Below are positions 14,864 to 22,471 of a stretch of 32,897 bases of DNA, in pieces. The stretch is taken from positions 1-32,897 of the forward strand of contig NZ_JXLA01000041.1 of NCBI RefSeq assembly GCF_001886185.1, read 5' to 3'. A program made the translations under genes and the position numbers. How positions within the stretch are numbered: the first letter of the stretch is position 1; every line of letters begins with the position of its first letter. Below the pieces are notes generated by a model. That model saw only the letters and a list, made by a program, of their open reading frames with translations. It was not told the DNA's origin and made no database searches. The stretch comes from Enterococcus raffinosus (lineage in GTDB: Bacteria; Bacillota; Bacilli; Lactobacillales; Enterococcaceae).

Positions 14864-15952
14864 CTACTTTTCTGTGAATTTGAATTTTGACCATGGATGA
14901 ATAAATGATAAAAGAATCTTTTCATCCTCAATGATCTGCCCAACCTTATTCTTTCTTGAATCTTTATGGGCTTTTAGTACAACTTGCAACTCATTTTTAT
15001 ACTTACCAAATTCATCGTTTCCGATCACAATATCACCTGGCTGGAACTCAATTTCGTTGTCATGCGGTGGATTGGCTTCTTGTCCGTATTTTTTGCGGAC
15101 AAAAGTCGAACGAACCATCTGATCTGTAATGTCTCCTCGGCGATAATGTTGTTCGTTTAAAACAATTTGTTTCTCTACATCAGTAATATCTGATACGAAC
15201 TCAACGGCAAATTCAGTTTGATAGCGATCCACTTCTCCCATCGCTTTTAGCTCTTCTTCTGAAGCATAGGCATTTCCGATGATCACATCATCAATTAATT
15301 TGGTGGCGAATAAATGTTTTGTTGCTGTCTCAACCGACAAGTGGCGGTGCATCTCTAGAGTTGGCAAGCCATCATTGATATCCCAGGGGCCAATGGTACC
15401 TACTTGAGAAGAAACAAACGCTGCTGTTCGGAGCCCATAAGCTTTAAAGCGTTCACTGCATTTCACAAAGAAATCATAAGGTAGAGCCGTTCCCTCTTGA
15501 GGATAAAAATTGTGACAGCCATATAGAAATGGCGTATTGGCTTCATAGGTCAGAATATTGTCTAAGTATGCCACGTCATTACTCATGTTCAGTTCGATTG
15601 CCACACCAAATGGATTATAGGTCAGCATAGCTTCCTTATTTCCATCAAAGCCTAAATCCAAACGAATGCCGTCTGCACCTAACTCATGAAAGAAACTCAT
15701 ATCATCATAAGAAATTCCCAATTCTTCAAAAATATTTGGCGCCACGTCTAGAATCGTTTCATAACCTAAGTCTTTGGCAAAGAAAATCAATTCTTTAAAT
15801 TTCTTTTTGACAACCTCTTTACCTTCAGTAACTTCTAGCATACTCATAAAGATACGGCCAAACCCATATTTATGCGCCAACTCAATATAAGCTTTATCTT
15901 GATCAATCTCACTGTGGTCTGGATAGACCGAAATTCCTAATACACGTTTCAT
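14864..15952 (-). CDS. MupG-like (DUF871) TIM-barrel phosphoglycosidase
   Basis: DUF871 proteins include MupG, a 6-phospho-N-acetylmuramidase that cleaves MurNAc-6-phosphate-GlcNAc in the cytoplasm. The 362 residues show the family layout: a TIM barrel (about 1-240; VLGISVYPDHSE, FGRIFMSMLE, LGADGIRLDLGF, YGCHNFYPQEGTAL, GTIGPWDINDGLPTLE) and a C-terminal cyclophilin-like domain (about 245-362; GDIVIGNDEFGKY). The start overlaps the stop of the small membrane-protein gene as ATGA, and the stop lies 8 bp before the amidohydrolase start. In this operon it would split a PTS-phosphorylated conjugate. The accompanying DgaE/DgaF suggests that the released unit is an amino-sugar acid rather than MurNAc. 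Confidence 0.88.
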   Translation of the reverse strand: MKRVLGISVYPDHSEIDQDKAYIELAHKYGFGRIFMSMLEVTEGKEVVKKKFKELIFFAKDLGYETILDVAPNIFEELGISYDDMSFFHELGADGIRLDLGFDGNKEAMLTYNPFGVAIELNMSNDVAYLDNILTYEANTPFLYGCHNFYPQEGTALPYDFFVKCSERFKAYGLRTAAFVSSQVGTIGPWDINDGLPTLEMHRHLSVETATKHLFATKLIDDVIIGNAYASEEELKAMGEVDRYQTEFAVEFVSDITDVEKQIVLNEQHYRRGDITDQMVRSTFVRKKYGQEANPPHDNEIEFQPGDIVIGNDEFGKYKNELQVVLKAHKDSRKNKVGQIIEDEKILLSFIHPWSKFKFTEK

Positions 15953-16236
15953 ACACTTTTTCCTCGTTCCATATCATCAAATTTTGAGCGGTATTTATAA
16001 GCAATCAATGATGCCGAACAAATCGTAACAGTCATCACCAAGAATGGAGCAATATTTAGTACGATACCCACCACGATCGCTAACGTAATGCCTGCCAAAG
16101 AGCCTAATAAAATATATCTAAGTTTCATTTCTTCGAATTTTTCTGGTAGTTTCCCCTTTTCCAAATAAATATGGCTCGCTAGAAAAAGAAGGATCAAATA
16201 AATTAAGTTCATTTCATTACCGAAGAGGACAGTCAT
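15949..16236 (-). CDS. Small membrane protein of the PTS/MupG-like operon
   Basis: The 95-residue protein has three probable transmembrane segments (LIYLILLFLASHIYL, then YILLGSLAGITLAIVVGIVL and FLVMTVTICSASLIAY) and short polar ends. ATG 16236 is preferred because GAGAGGAT precedes it by about 8 nt; a longer reading would need TTG 16272. It follows the EIIC gene by about 40 bp and overlaps the MupG-like gene by 4 bp, so it is part of the operon. No family was recognised. It could help assemble or gate the transporter (inference). Confidence 0.7.
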   Translation of the reverse strand: MTVLFGNEMNLIYLILLFLASHIYLEKGKLPEKFEEMKLRYILLGSLAGITLAIVVGIVLNIAPFLVMTVTICSASLIAYKYRSKFDDMERGKSV

Positions 16237-16279
16237 TTGGCTATCCTCTCTATCCTTTCTGCTATTGAACAATTACTTC

Positions 16280-17629
16280 TTAATTTGAAGTTGCCCCCTG
16301 CAAGCTTGCAGCTTGTTCTTTTTTCGCTTTCTCTTCTGCTTCCAGTTCAGCTGCTTCACGCGCTAACTGCTGTTTTTCAAATACTTTAAAGAACGGGTAG
16401 TAAATCGCCATTGAGATTAAGAAGTTGACGATCACCAGAATCGCTGCTCCGATACTCCAATCAGTACTCATCCAAGCGGCAATCGGTGCGGGGATGGTAA
16501 AGCCATAACGCGCGACCATCATTGGAATTAATCCTGAGACTGTCAAGAAATAAGACAGCGTCGTTGTCACTAATGGCGCTACGATAAACGGAATCCCTAA
16601 TAGTGGATTCATCACGATCGGCGCGCCGAAAATCATCGGTTCGTTAATATTGAAAAGTCCTGGTAAGAAAGACAAACGGCCTAGGCTCTTTAAATATTTT
16701 GATTTTGAGAACATAAAGAATACGACCAATGCCAGAGTAGTTCCTGCTCCGCCGATCCAGATGAACCATTGTAAAAATTGCTCAGTGAAAATATTTGGCA
16801 TTGCAGTGGCACTAGCACCATCCGCAAAAGCTTCCATATTTTCAGCAATCGACAATTCCCAGAAAGGACGAATCACTGGCCCCATGATCGCTGGGCCATG
16901 AATTCCTAATACCCAGAAGAAGCAAATCAAGAAAACTGTTAATAAACCGCCAAACAAGCTATTTCCTGCTAATACATCTTTAAAAGGCATCAATAAATTA
17001 CTCAAGAATCCATTGATATCAAAACCAATCATATGGCGAATCACCCAAAATAAAACTAAAATCGCTCCTCCGGGGATTAACGCCATAAATGAGTTAGTCA
17101 CTTCTGGTGGAACTCCGTCTGGCATTTTAATCGTAATATTCTTTTCGATGAAAATACGATAGATTTCAACTGAAATAAGTGCTGTCACGATTGCGCCAAA
17201 CAATGATGCTGCGCCAAGGTTTGCGATATTGATGTAACGACCAGCATCAATAACGCCGTCCACATTGTCGAATACGCGAAGCGGAGGTGCTGCAGTTACT
17301 AGAAAAGCCATGACTGACAAGATTCCGGCAGTTAAGGAATCAACTTTATAGCTTTTAGCTAATTGTGAAGCTATCCCGAATGTTGCGTATAATGCCAAAA
17401 TACCTACTGTGTAACGAAAAGGAATATCTAAAATAGCTAAATACGGTTCAATCATTGCGGCGACCGAAGGAATCAGAAAATTCAAGAAGATCGTGAAGAA
17501 TGAGCCGACGATCGTCAGCGGCATCGTTGCTACGATTCCCTTTCTGATTGCCATCATATGTCGCTGGGTACCGATTTTGTTAGCGAACGGCATCAATTTC
17601 TGTTCAATCGAATTTACAAGTCTATCCAT
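16280..17629 (-). CDS. PTS EIIC, lactose/cellobiose family
   Basis: The membrane channel subunit of a phosphotransferase system; 449 residues and about 10 helices. Features of CelB-type EIIC are clear: MDRLVNSIEQKLMPFANKIGTQRHMMAIRKG at the amino end (only part of this motif is needed to see it), GSFFTIFLNF, HGPAIMGPVIRPFWE, and FNINEPMIFGAPIVMNPLLGI with the NEP-type substrate loop. The C-terminal tail is Glu/Lys-rich and possibly coiled-coil. There is no EIIA or EIIB gene in the operon, so phosphotransfer must be borrowed from subunits encoded elsewhere. The start has a strong GGAGG. First gene of the operon, behind a palindrome-containing promoter. Confidence 0.9.
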   Translation of the reverse strand: MDRLVNSIEQKLMPFANKIGTQRHMMAIRKGIVATMPLTIVGSFFTIFLNFLIPSVAAMIEPYLAILDIPFRYTVGILALYATFGIASQLAKSYKVDSLTAGILSVMAFLVTAAPPLRVFDNVDGVIDAGRYINIANLGAASLFGAIVTALISVEIYRIFIEKNITIKMPDGVPPEVTNSFMALIPGGAILVLFWVIRHMIGFDINGFLSNLLMPFKDVLAGNSLFGGLLTVFLICFFWVLGIHGPAIMGPVIRPFWELSIAENMEAFADGASATAMPNIFTEQFLQWFIWIGGAGTTLALVVFFMFSKSKYLKSLGRLSFLPGLFNINEPMIFGAPIVMNPLLGIPFIVAPLVTTTLSYFLTVSGLIPMMVARYGFTIPAPIAAWMSTDWSIGAAILVIVNFLISMAIYYPFFKVFEKQQLAREAAELEAEEKAKKEQAASLQGATSN

Positions 17630-17647
17630 TTCTTAACCTCCGTTTAT

Positions 17648-17661
17648 AACATTATAATGTT
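17648..17661 (-). promoter_or_regulatory. Palindromic operator/-10 region of the EIIC operon
   Basis: AACATTATAATGTT is a perfect 14-bp palindrome that contains TATAAT, a consensus -10 for leftward transcription. It ends about 20 bp before the EIIC start codon. A regulator bound here would block the promoter; the adjacent GntR/UTRA protein is the obvious candidate, although GntR-type sites usually look different. The -35 is poor. Confidence 0.5.
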
Positions 17662-17693
17662 TACAAGGTGAATAATAGCATATGTATTTTCTA

Positions 17694-17708
17694 TTGTAAA
17701 CGCTTTTT
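17694..17708. promoter_or_regulatory. cre-like site upstream of the EIIC operon
   Basis: TTGTAAACGCTTTTT fits the CcpA-binding consensus WTGNAANCGNWNNCW except near its right end. It lies upstream of the promoter, as expected for catabolite control of a PTS operon. Confidence 0.5.
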
Positions 17709-17765
17709 AGATTTTATTTTTCACTTCTTTTAAAAAAAAGCTTTTCAATTGTTTTATATTTAAAA

Positions 17766-17793
17766 AAGCTGCAATAGAAATCTATCACAGCTT
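17766..17793 (-). terminator. Terminator after the GntR-type regulator
   Basis: AAGCTG/CAGCTT and the inner ATAGA/TCTAT pair with two mismatches between them. Leftward the stem is followed by TTTTTTAAA. It isolates the regulator from the EIIC operon promoter. Confidence 0.6.
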
Positions 17794-17798
17794 CACTC

Positions 17799-18500
17799 TT
17801 AAGTTTCATATTCAATTTGATACGCATGATCGGAAGTATTGTAAAAAGCTTCAGAATACTCAATCACCTTTTGATCATAGTCATACGATTTTCGCATTCT
17901 CTTCAAAGCAACCTTTGCCTCAGTTTGAAGAAGTTTTTGTTGCTCATTTGTTAGCTCAATCGCTAGGAAATCATCCATGAAACGTTCGATGTCTAATCCA
18001 CTTTGATAAAGGATTCGATAGAGGGACTCTTGCTCTAACTCTTCTTTCGTAACCCTTTCCAAAGAAGTCGGCAAATAATGTGTCGCGTAGATATAAGGCT
18101 TCCCATTTAAAACATACATTCGCTGAAAGCAAATCGCTTCAGAACCAAAATACTCAAATGCCGGATCACATTCATTAAGCTCTACGTTGTTAACGTCAAT
18201 TATGACTTTTTCCACGCTTAGATTTGATTTTTCTAAAATTTGAGTGAAACTAACAGCCTTCGATAATTTATTGTAGGGGCGTTCACTGAGTACGGTTGTC
18301 CCTTTTCCACTCTTTTTCTCTACATATTCATCCGCCGCGAGCAGCTCAATGGCTTTTCTGACAGTGATTTTACTTACACCAAAAAGTTTTTCAAGCTCCG
18401 TTTCCGTCGGTAGCATAGTACCAACAGGATATTTGCCAGAAAAAATATCTTCCTTTATTTTTTCAGCAACTTCTAAATACAATACACGCGTTTTTTTCAT
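17799..18500 (-). CDS. GntR family (HutC/UTRA) transcriptional regulator
   Basis: The 233-residue protein has an N-terminal winged helix (VAEKIKEDIFSGKYPVGTML, then TETELEKLFGVSKITVRKAIELL) and a UTRA effector domain (about 90-230) ending SYDYDQKVIEYSEAFY. UTRA domains sense sugar phosphates or related small molecules. ATG 18500 is chosen because AGGTGG lies 6 nt before it; GTG 18509 overlaps that site. It sits between the EIIC operon (same strand, beyond a terminator) and a divergent DUF1349 gene. It is the likely local regulator of the amino-sugar-acid operon and perhaps of the DUF1349 gene. Confidence 0.9.
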   Translation of the reverse strand: MKKTRVLYLEVAEKIKEDIFSGKYPVGTMLPTETELEKLFGVSKITVRKAIELLAADEYVEKKSGKGTTVLSERPYNKLSKAVSFTQILEKSNLSVEKVIIDVNNVELNECDPAFEYFGSEAICFQRMYVLNGKPYIYATHYLPTSLERVTKEELEQESLYRILYQSGLDIERFMDDFLAIELTNEQQKLLQTEAKVALKRMRKSYDYDQKVIEYSEAFYNTSDHAYQIEYET

Positions 18501-18537
18501 ACGTTCCACCTTTCCACAAGCAGTTTTTCATTTACTT

Positions 18538-18566
18538 AGAATAGCATTTAGATGAGTGTTTGCAAA
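18538..18566 (-). promoter_or_regulatory. Promoter of the GntR-type gene
   Basis: Leftward, TTTGCA (18566-18561) and TATTCT (18543-18538) are spaced by 17 bp, 38 bp before the start codon. Confidence 0.5.
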
Positions 18567-18664
18567 GTTAGATTGTATTTACTGCTTAAATACACATTAA
18601 CGTAGCGCATCGGTTTAATTTTTGCTACTCTTTTTATATCATAACTATTACAGGAGGACTATAG

Positions 18665-19270
18665 ATGGACTTACAAGATTTCCAATGGACACGTTTTCCG
18701 GAAAGCTATCAACTTTTCGAAGACAGAATAGAAATTGTGACAAAGCCTCAAACAGATCTTTGGCAAAATACTTATTATCACTTTCAAAATGATAATGCCC
18801 CTGTATTTCAAATGACAACCGACAAACAATATTTCAGTTTTGTCGTAAAGACGGATTTCGCTGACAGTCATCATCGTTTTGATCAATGTGGCATCGTCAT
18901 GTACCTAGATAGTAAAAACTGGTTAAAAGGCTCTATTGAATACGAGAATGAAGATTATCAGCATTTGGGAAGTGTCGTGACAAATCAAGGGTTTTCAGAT
19001 TGGGCGACAACAGAGATTGATGCCTCAATCAAATCAATGTGGTACCGCTTGAGCAGACGAGAAAGCGACTATTGTATCGAGTGTTCAACTGATGGAATCA
19101 CATTTCAACAAATGCGGATTTGTCATATGATCAACGGAGGCGGAAAAATTCAGTTCGGAATCTATGCATGTTCTCCTGAGGCCTCTTCTTTTAAAGCAGT
19201 CTTTACAAACATACAGTTATTGGACTGTCAATGGTTGGCCCATGATGGACAACAACCTGACACAGAGTAA
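18665..19270 (+). CDS. DUF1349 (concanavalin-like) domain protein
   Basis: The 201-residue soluble protein matches the DUF1349 pattern: a beta-sandwich with DLWQNTYYHF, FVVKTDFADSHHRFDQCGIVMYLD, WLKGSIEYE, HLGSVVTNQGFSDW and MWYRLSRRESDYCIECSTDG. The family fold is like that of lectins and beta-xylosidase C-terminal domains, suggesting sugar binding, but the role is not known. A good AGGAGG precedes the ATG. It diverges from the GntR-type gene with 164 bp between, so both may respond to the same effector. No obvious terminator follows on this strand before the integrase module. Confidence 0.8.
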   Translation: MDLQDFQWTRFPESYQLFEDRIEIVTKPQTDLWQNTYYHFQNDNAPVFQMTTDKQYFSFVVKTDFADSHHRFDQCGIVMYLDSKNWLKGSIEYENEDYQHLGSVVTNQGFSDWATTEIDASIKSMWYRLSRRESDYCIECSTDGITFQQMRICHMINGGGKIQFGIYACSPEASSFKAVFTNIQLLDCQWLAHDGQQPDTE

Positions 19271-19335
19271 TTTAAAAAAGAATGAGCTGATACAAAAATG
19301 TTCGGCTCCTTCTTCTTTAAACTGGGTAAATAAAA

Positions 19336-19357
19336 AACCCTTGATTTCTCAAGGGTT
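19336..19357 (-). terminator. Hairpin at the integrase-side end (terminator and possible att core)
   Basis: AACCCTTGA-TTTC-TCAAGGGTT is a perfect 9-bp stem. Leftward it is followed by TTTTTTATTT, so it can end integrase transcription. Hairpins with CCCTTGA/TCAAGGG are often seen at the attachment end of such elements, as far as I recall. Confidence 0.6.
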
Positions 19358-19375
19358 CGAAAGACATCTTTAAAA

Positions 19376-19468
19376 TTAACGACGAATTTCTTTGATACTT
19401 GTGAAAAGTCGTTAAAGTGTTGATATAAAAGGATTTTTATTACTTCTGACTACATATTGACTACTTCT
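19376..19468. repeat. Candidate integrase/excisionase binding repeats
   Basis: TTAACGAC (19376-19383) and GTCGTTAA (19408-19415) form an 8-bp inverted repeat. TGACTAC is repeated directly at 19447-19453 and 19458-19464 with 11-nt spacing (one helical turn), flanked by TACTTCT at 19441 and 19462. Such direct repeats between int and the element end resemble arm-type sites for the N-terminal domain of Tn916-type integrases. Confidence 0.5.
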
Positions 19469-19520
19469 AAAAAAATGCAGTTTTCAAGAATCTTTTAATA
19501 CCAGTGTTTTTACCGTTTTT

Positions 19521-20699
19521 TTAACTTTCTAAAGAACTAAAAGCAATCAGAGGTTTTACCTTTTCAGTTGATGTTAAATGGCGGTAAATTTTAGAAGTTG
19601 TTCGATCTGTGTGACCTAATCGATCCTTTAAGACATCCCAACTACAATACTCAGCTACTAAACTTGCCATTGTGTGGCGAGCCAGATGAGTATGAAAGGG
19701 TTTATTAATTCCCGAACGATTAACACACCGTTTGACATGATCATTTACATACTCTCGACGATAAGGAACACCACGTTTACTAGAATCAAGATAAACAAAC
19801 AAATATGTTTCTTCTATATTAAACCTGTGATATTGTCTCATCTCATCCAAAGCCTCAATCAAGTGTTGCAGTTTTTCCATAACCAGAGGCGTTACCGGAA
19901 CTCGCCTAGCAGAACTAATTGTCTTAGTAGTTTCAATCCGAAAATCCTTACTTTTACCCTTAACTACTGTTTGCTTATAGAATAGAATTTCATTTCTTTT
20001 GAAATCTATATCTTCAGGCTGTAGAGCAAGAGCCTCGCTGACGCGGCAACCAGTGTAAAACAAAACATGGAAAAGGACAGACATCGGTAATTCCTCATGA
20101 ACAAGGCCATAATTCAAAAAAGTTCTCAATTCATCGACAGTAAGAAACTTGTCCTCAATATTATTCACGGCTTCTTTTAAATCATTTACCGTCAACTGAT
20201 ATTTTGGCATTCTCACAGACTTCATTGGGTTTTCACTTATCAAATTCTTCCTTTGACAATATTTGAAAACCATATTCAAAACTTGAATAAGTGATTGCAA
20301 ACTATTTTTTGCATAGCCCACATTTGCTCCATTAACACCACGTTCTTTCAAATTGAAAAGTAGTTCTTGAAGGCACTCTGGTGATAAATCAGATAACTTT
20401 TTATCACCAATCCATCGAACAATAATTTTTAATTGTTCTTCTCGCTTATCATAAGTTGTTTCTTTTTGCTCATTTAACGAACGATAATATTTAAACCATT
20501 GCTCACCTACAACACTGAACTTATCGTTACTCGCAATGATTTTTTTCTTAATCCTTTGTTGCTTCTCCATTTCAAGATATGCAAGTTGTGCCTCACGTTT
20601 TGACTTAAAACCACGTCTTGTTGTCCGAAACGCTTGGAAATACCACGTGACTCTACCAGTAGAACTAATGTGCTTCTTAAATCGATCTTTTGTTTTCAA
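19521..20699 (-). CDS. int: Tyrosine recombinase/integrase (Tn916/phage type)
   Basis: The 392-residue integrase has three parts: an N-terminal arm-binding domain (VTWYFQAFRTTRRGFKSKREA), a SAM-like core-binding domain (about 62-165), and the catalytic domain. Catalytic residues are visible: R219 (TGCRVSEAL), a Lys near 259, H338-x-x-R341 (HTHLARH), H363 (LGHTD) and the nucleophile Y372 (SKIYRHL). Length and motifs are complete, so it may be active. TTG 20699 is the likely start, 8 nt after AGGAGG. It cuts and joins att sites; the excisionase-like gene lies just upstream. Confidence 0.93.
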   Translation of the reverse strand: MKTKDRFKKHISSTGRVTWYFQAFRTTRRGFKSKREAQLAYLEMEKQQRIKKKIIASNDKFSVVGEQWFKYYRSLNEQKETTYDKREEQLKIIVRWIGDKKLSDLSPECLQELLFNLKERGVNGANVGYAKNSLQSLIQVLNMVFKYCQRKNLISENPMKSVRMPKYQLTVNDLKEAVNNIEDKFLTVDELRTFLNYGLVHEELPMSVLFHVLFYTGCRVSEALALQPEDIDFKRNEILFYKQTVVKGKSKDFRIETTKTISSARRVPVTPLVMEKLQHLIEALDEMRQYHRFNIEETYLFVYLDSSKRGVPYRREYVNDHVKRCVNRSGINKPFHTHLARHTMASLVAEYCSWDVLKDRLGHTDRTTSKIYRHLTSTEKVKPLIAFSSLES

Positions 20700-20803
20700 T
20701 TACAGATTCCTCCTTTTGAAAGAAGAACCCCTTAATCGGAAAAACACAAAATCTCTTATTCTCTCTATATAAATAGTACCGCAAGTATAGAAAAAATGGA
20801 ATA

Positions 20804-21112
20804 TTATAAAGAACGCAAAAGTCGAAGTTTTTCACGATAATCATTCGAATCACTCTTTCTCATCCATTGTAAAATATCATCACGAAGATAATGTCCCCGA
20901 ATCCCATACCAGCAAGATGGAAAATCACCAAGTTTTATTAAACGATTCAGTGTACTATCACTGATCTGGAAAAGTTTCTTTAAATCAGAGTTTGTTAAGA
21001 CTAACGGTAACTGACTTATTGCAAGCAATTCTTCTGTGTAGTTTTCTAGTTTTTTTTGTAAAATTGAATAGAATTCTATTTCAAAAGAATTAACATTTGT
21101 TTTAACCTCCAA
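20804..21112 (-). CDS. Excisionase-like helix-turn-helix protein
   Basis: The roughly 102-residue protein ends in a winged-HTH of the excisionase/MerR type (LVLTNSDLKKLFQISDSTLN, then RLIKLGDFPSCWYGIRGHYLRDDILQWM), preceded by a helical, probably coiled-coil region. Tn916 Xis itself is shorter (67 residues). Start: GAGGAGGG lies 7 nt before TTG 21112, whereas GTG 21121 overlaps it. It is placed directly upstream of int, as xis genes usually are. Confidence 0.75.
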   Translation of the reverse strand: MEVKTNVNSFEIEFYSILQKKLENYTEELLAISQLPLVLTNSDLKKLFQISDSTLNRLIKLGDFPSCWYGIRGHYLRDDILQWMRKSDSNDYREKLRLLRSL

Positions 21113-21211
21113 CTCTTTCACCCTCCTCTGTCAGATTTGTATCACTCAACATAGTTTCCCTCTAATAGTAGACTTTAAAAAAGAATTTTCTTATATAACT
21201 AGGAATCTCAA

Positions 21212-21239
21212 ATATGAATATAATTAATTACATTCATAT
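21212..21239. repeat. 28-bp near-perfect palindrome upstream of xis
   Basis: The two halves, ATATGAAT and ATTCATAT, flank the palindromic centre TAATTAATTA, with a single A/C mismatch pair. It lies about 100 bp upstream of the excisionase-like start. It could be an operator controlling excision or an RNA hairpin; no T-run of a typical terminator follows. Confidence 0.6.
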
Positions 21240-21295
21240 AAAATCACATCTAACGGTATACCATCTTAATACAGATACTTAAATAGTAGTTTTTC

Positions 21296-21325
21296 TTATC
21301 TATCAGCTGCTTTACTCAAGCACAT
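21296..21325 (-). CDS. Nine-residue ORF with a strong ribosome site (leader-peptide candidate)
   Basis: GGGGGGAGGTG lies about 9 nt before ATG 21325, followed by MCLSKAADR and TAA. The ribosome site is far better than chance needs, so a short peptide may be translated, or this may be the stump of a longer gene. No function is known. Confidence 0.3.
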   Translation of the reverse strand: MCLSKAADR

Positions 21326-21547
21326 AGGAATTTCACCTCCCCCCAGTAATGGCGGGCCAATTTGGTTACGGAAGTATCATTATTGAAATCACGATTTCCA
21401 TTTCAAAAACTGTCGCTCAAAGTATAATCTTGTCATGGCGAAACTAATTAGAAACTCGTAATCTACATGTACTGATAGATTTACTATTCACTTGTCAAAG
21501 ATCGTCAGGCTATTTTCAGCCTATGAAAAGGAAAGGGAAAAAATACG

Positions 21548-21790
21548 TTAACGAGTTGTGTCAAATTCAAGTATCTTCTCAATCAGTTTTGTCTCCAGTT
21601 GTCTACGCATATATTCATCTACGTACATAACTACTCCTTTTTCTTCTTCATATATTGATTTCATGGCTAATCGTGAAATATAATTTTGATATTTTGACAG
21701 AACAATGGACATGGCGAGCGAATCACCAGAAGCTGCAGCTTTAATAGTGGTAACTGGTATGAACGGTACATATCGTTTATTTTTCTTCAT
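21548..21790 (-). CDS. Small HTH protein, Tn916 Orf8-like
   Basis: The 80-residue protein matches the short helix-turn-helix proteins found beside the sigma factor in Tn916-type elements: VTTIKAAASGDSLAMSIVLSKYQNYISRL, then DEYMRRQLETKLIEKILEFD. It overlaps the sigma factor gene by 14 bp, so the two are co-translated. It probably works with the sigma-like protein in controlling int/xis expression. Confidence 0.8.
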   Translation of the reverse strand: MKKNKRYVPFIPVTTIKAAASGDSLAMSIVLSKYQNYISRLAMKSIYEEEKGVVMYVDEYMRRQLETKLIEKILEFDTTR

Positions 21791-22205
21791 AATTACCGCC
21801 TAAATATTTTTCTAAATCTTTCAAAGCTGTTTGTCGTTGATACCAAACACTACCGATACTTTTCCCAATAATTTCGCCAATTTCACGATCATTGAGACCG
21901 ATGAAGAAGGACATCAGAATGATCTTTTGTCTTTGAATAGGTAATTTTGCAATCGCATTTGCCAACTCTTCATTTGATATAAGAATCTCTATACCAAGTA
22001 CAATAAAACTATCACTACTATTAAAATTGGGTTCAGAATAATTGAACTCTGTACCCAACCCTTTTTGTTCCAATAGTTCCATTGAGACTTGTCGTTGGCG
22101 AAATCTAGCATATTTCTTCTGAATATTTAATGCCTCATTACGTATTACCTTCTTACAAAAACTGTCAAATACGTGTTGAATGTGGGTTTCCTCTGAGTCG
22201 CCCAT
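21777..22205 (-). CDS. Sigma-70-like factor, Tn916 Orf7-like
   Basis: The roughly 142-residue protein has a region-2-like start (HVFDSFCKKVIRNEALNIQKKYARFRQRQ) and a region-4 HTH (LANAIAKLPIQRQKIILMSF, then DREIGEIIGKSIGSVWYQRQTAL). ATG 22205 is preferred because AAGGAGGA lies 7-8 nt before it; an upstream in-frame ATG at 22235 lacks such a site. In Tn916 the equivalent Orf7 activates excision genes. A terminator at 22327-22349 precedes it, so it must have its own promoter. Confidence 0.85.
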   Translation of the reverse strand: MGDSEETHIQHVFDSFCKKVIRNEALNIQKKYARFRQRQVSMELLEQKGLGTEFNYSEPNFNSSDSFIVLGIEILISNEELANAIAKLPIQRQKIILMSFFIGLNDREIGEIIGKSIGSVWYQRQTALKDLEKYLGGNYEEK

Positions 22206-22326
22206 AGAATTCTCCTCCTTAAAAAATTCATTCAACTCGTTTTACTTCTATCCCTTTCCATTATTATTACAATCTGGGAGTGAGCATTTTTCGAAAAAAA
22301 TAAAATTTTTTCAAAACAAAAAAGGC

Positions 22327-22349
22327 ATACAGACAAAAATTGTCTATAC
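22327..22349 (-). terminator. Terminator upstream of the sigma-like gene
   Basis: Leftward, GTATAGACAA and TTGTCTGTAT pair (10 bp, two wobbles, 3-nt loop), followed by GCCTTTTTTG. It probably ended a gene of the element that is no longer present. Confidence 0.65.
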
Positions 22350-22471
22350 ACCTCACACAAACAGTTAGGCTAATTCATTATCGTGCACTTTAAGTATTTG
22401 ACTTTTATAGAATTAAAATTGAAGATTGCCAAACATAACAACTTTAATCAAATCAACATAAATCTACAATC

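Larger units (their letters stand above)
21113..21547. other. Regulatory gap between xis and the orf8-like gene
   Basis: No sizeable gene. It contains the 28-bp palindrome at 21212-21239 and a 9-codon ORF at 21296-21325 behind a very strong ribosome site. Leftward, TTGACA near 21500 and TATACT near 21430 are isolated promoter-like hexamers not spaced as a pair. Confidence 0.5.
19336..22349 (-). mobile_element. Orphan integration end of a Tn916-like element
   Basis: Reading leftward, the order is sigma-70-like factor, small HTH protein, excisionase-like protein, tyrosine integrase. This matches the right end of Tn916-type elements (orf7, orf8, xis, int). No conjugation, replication or cargo gene is present, so it is a deletion remnant or a very small mobilisable unit. 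CCCTTGA occurs at the integrase-side end (in 19336-19357) and again near 22479-22485, and may mark recombination cores. The right boundary is not established. Confidence 0.65.
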
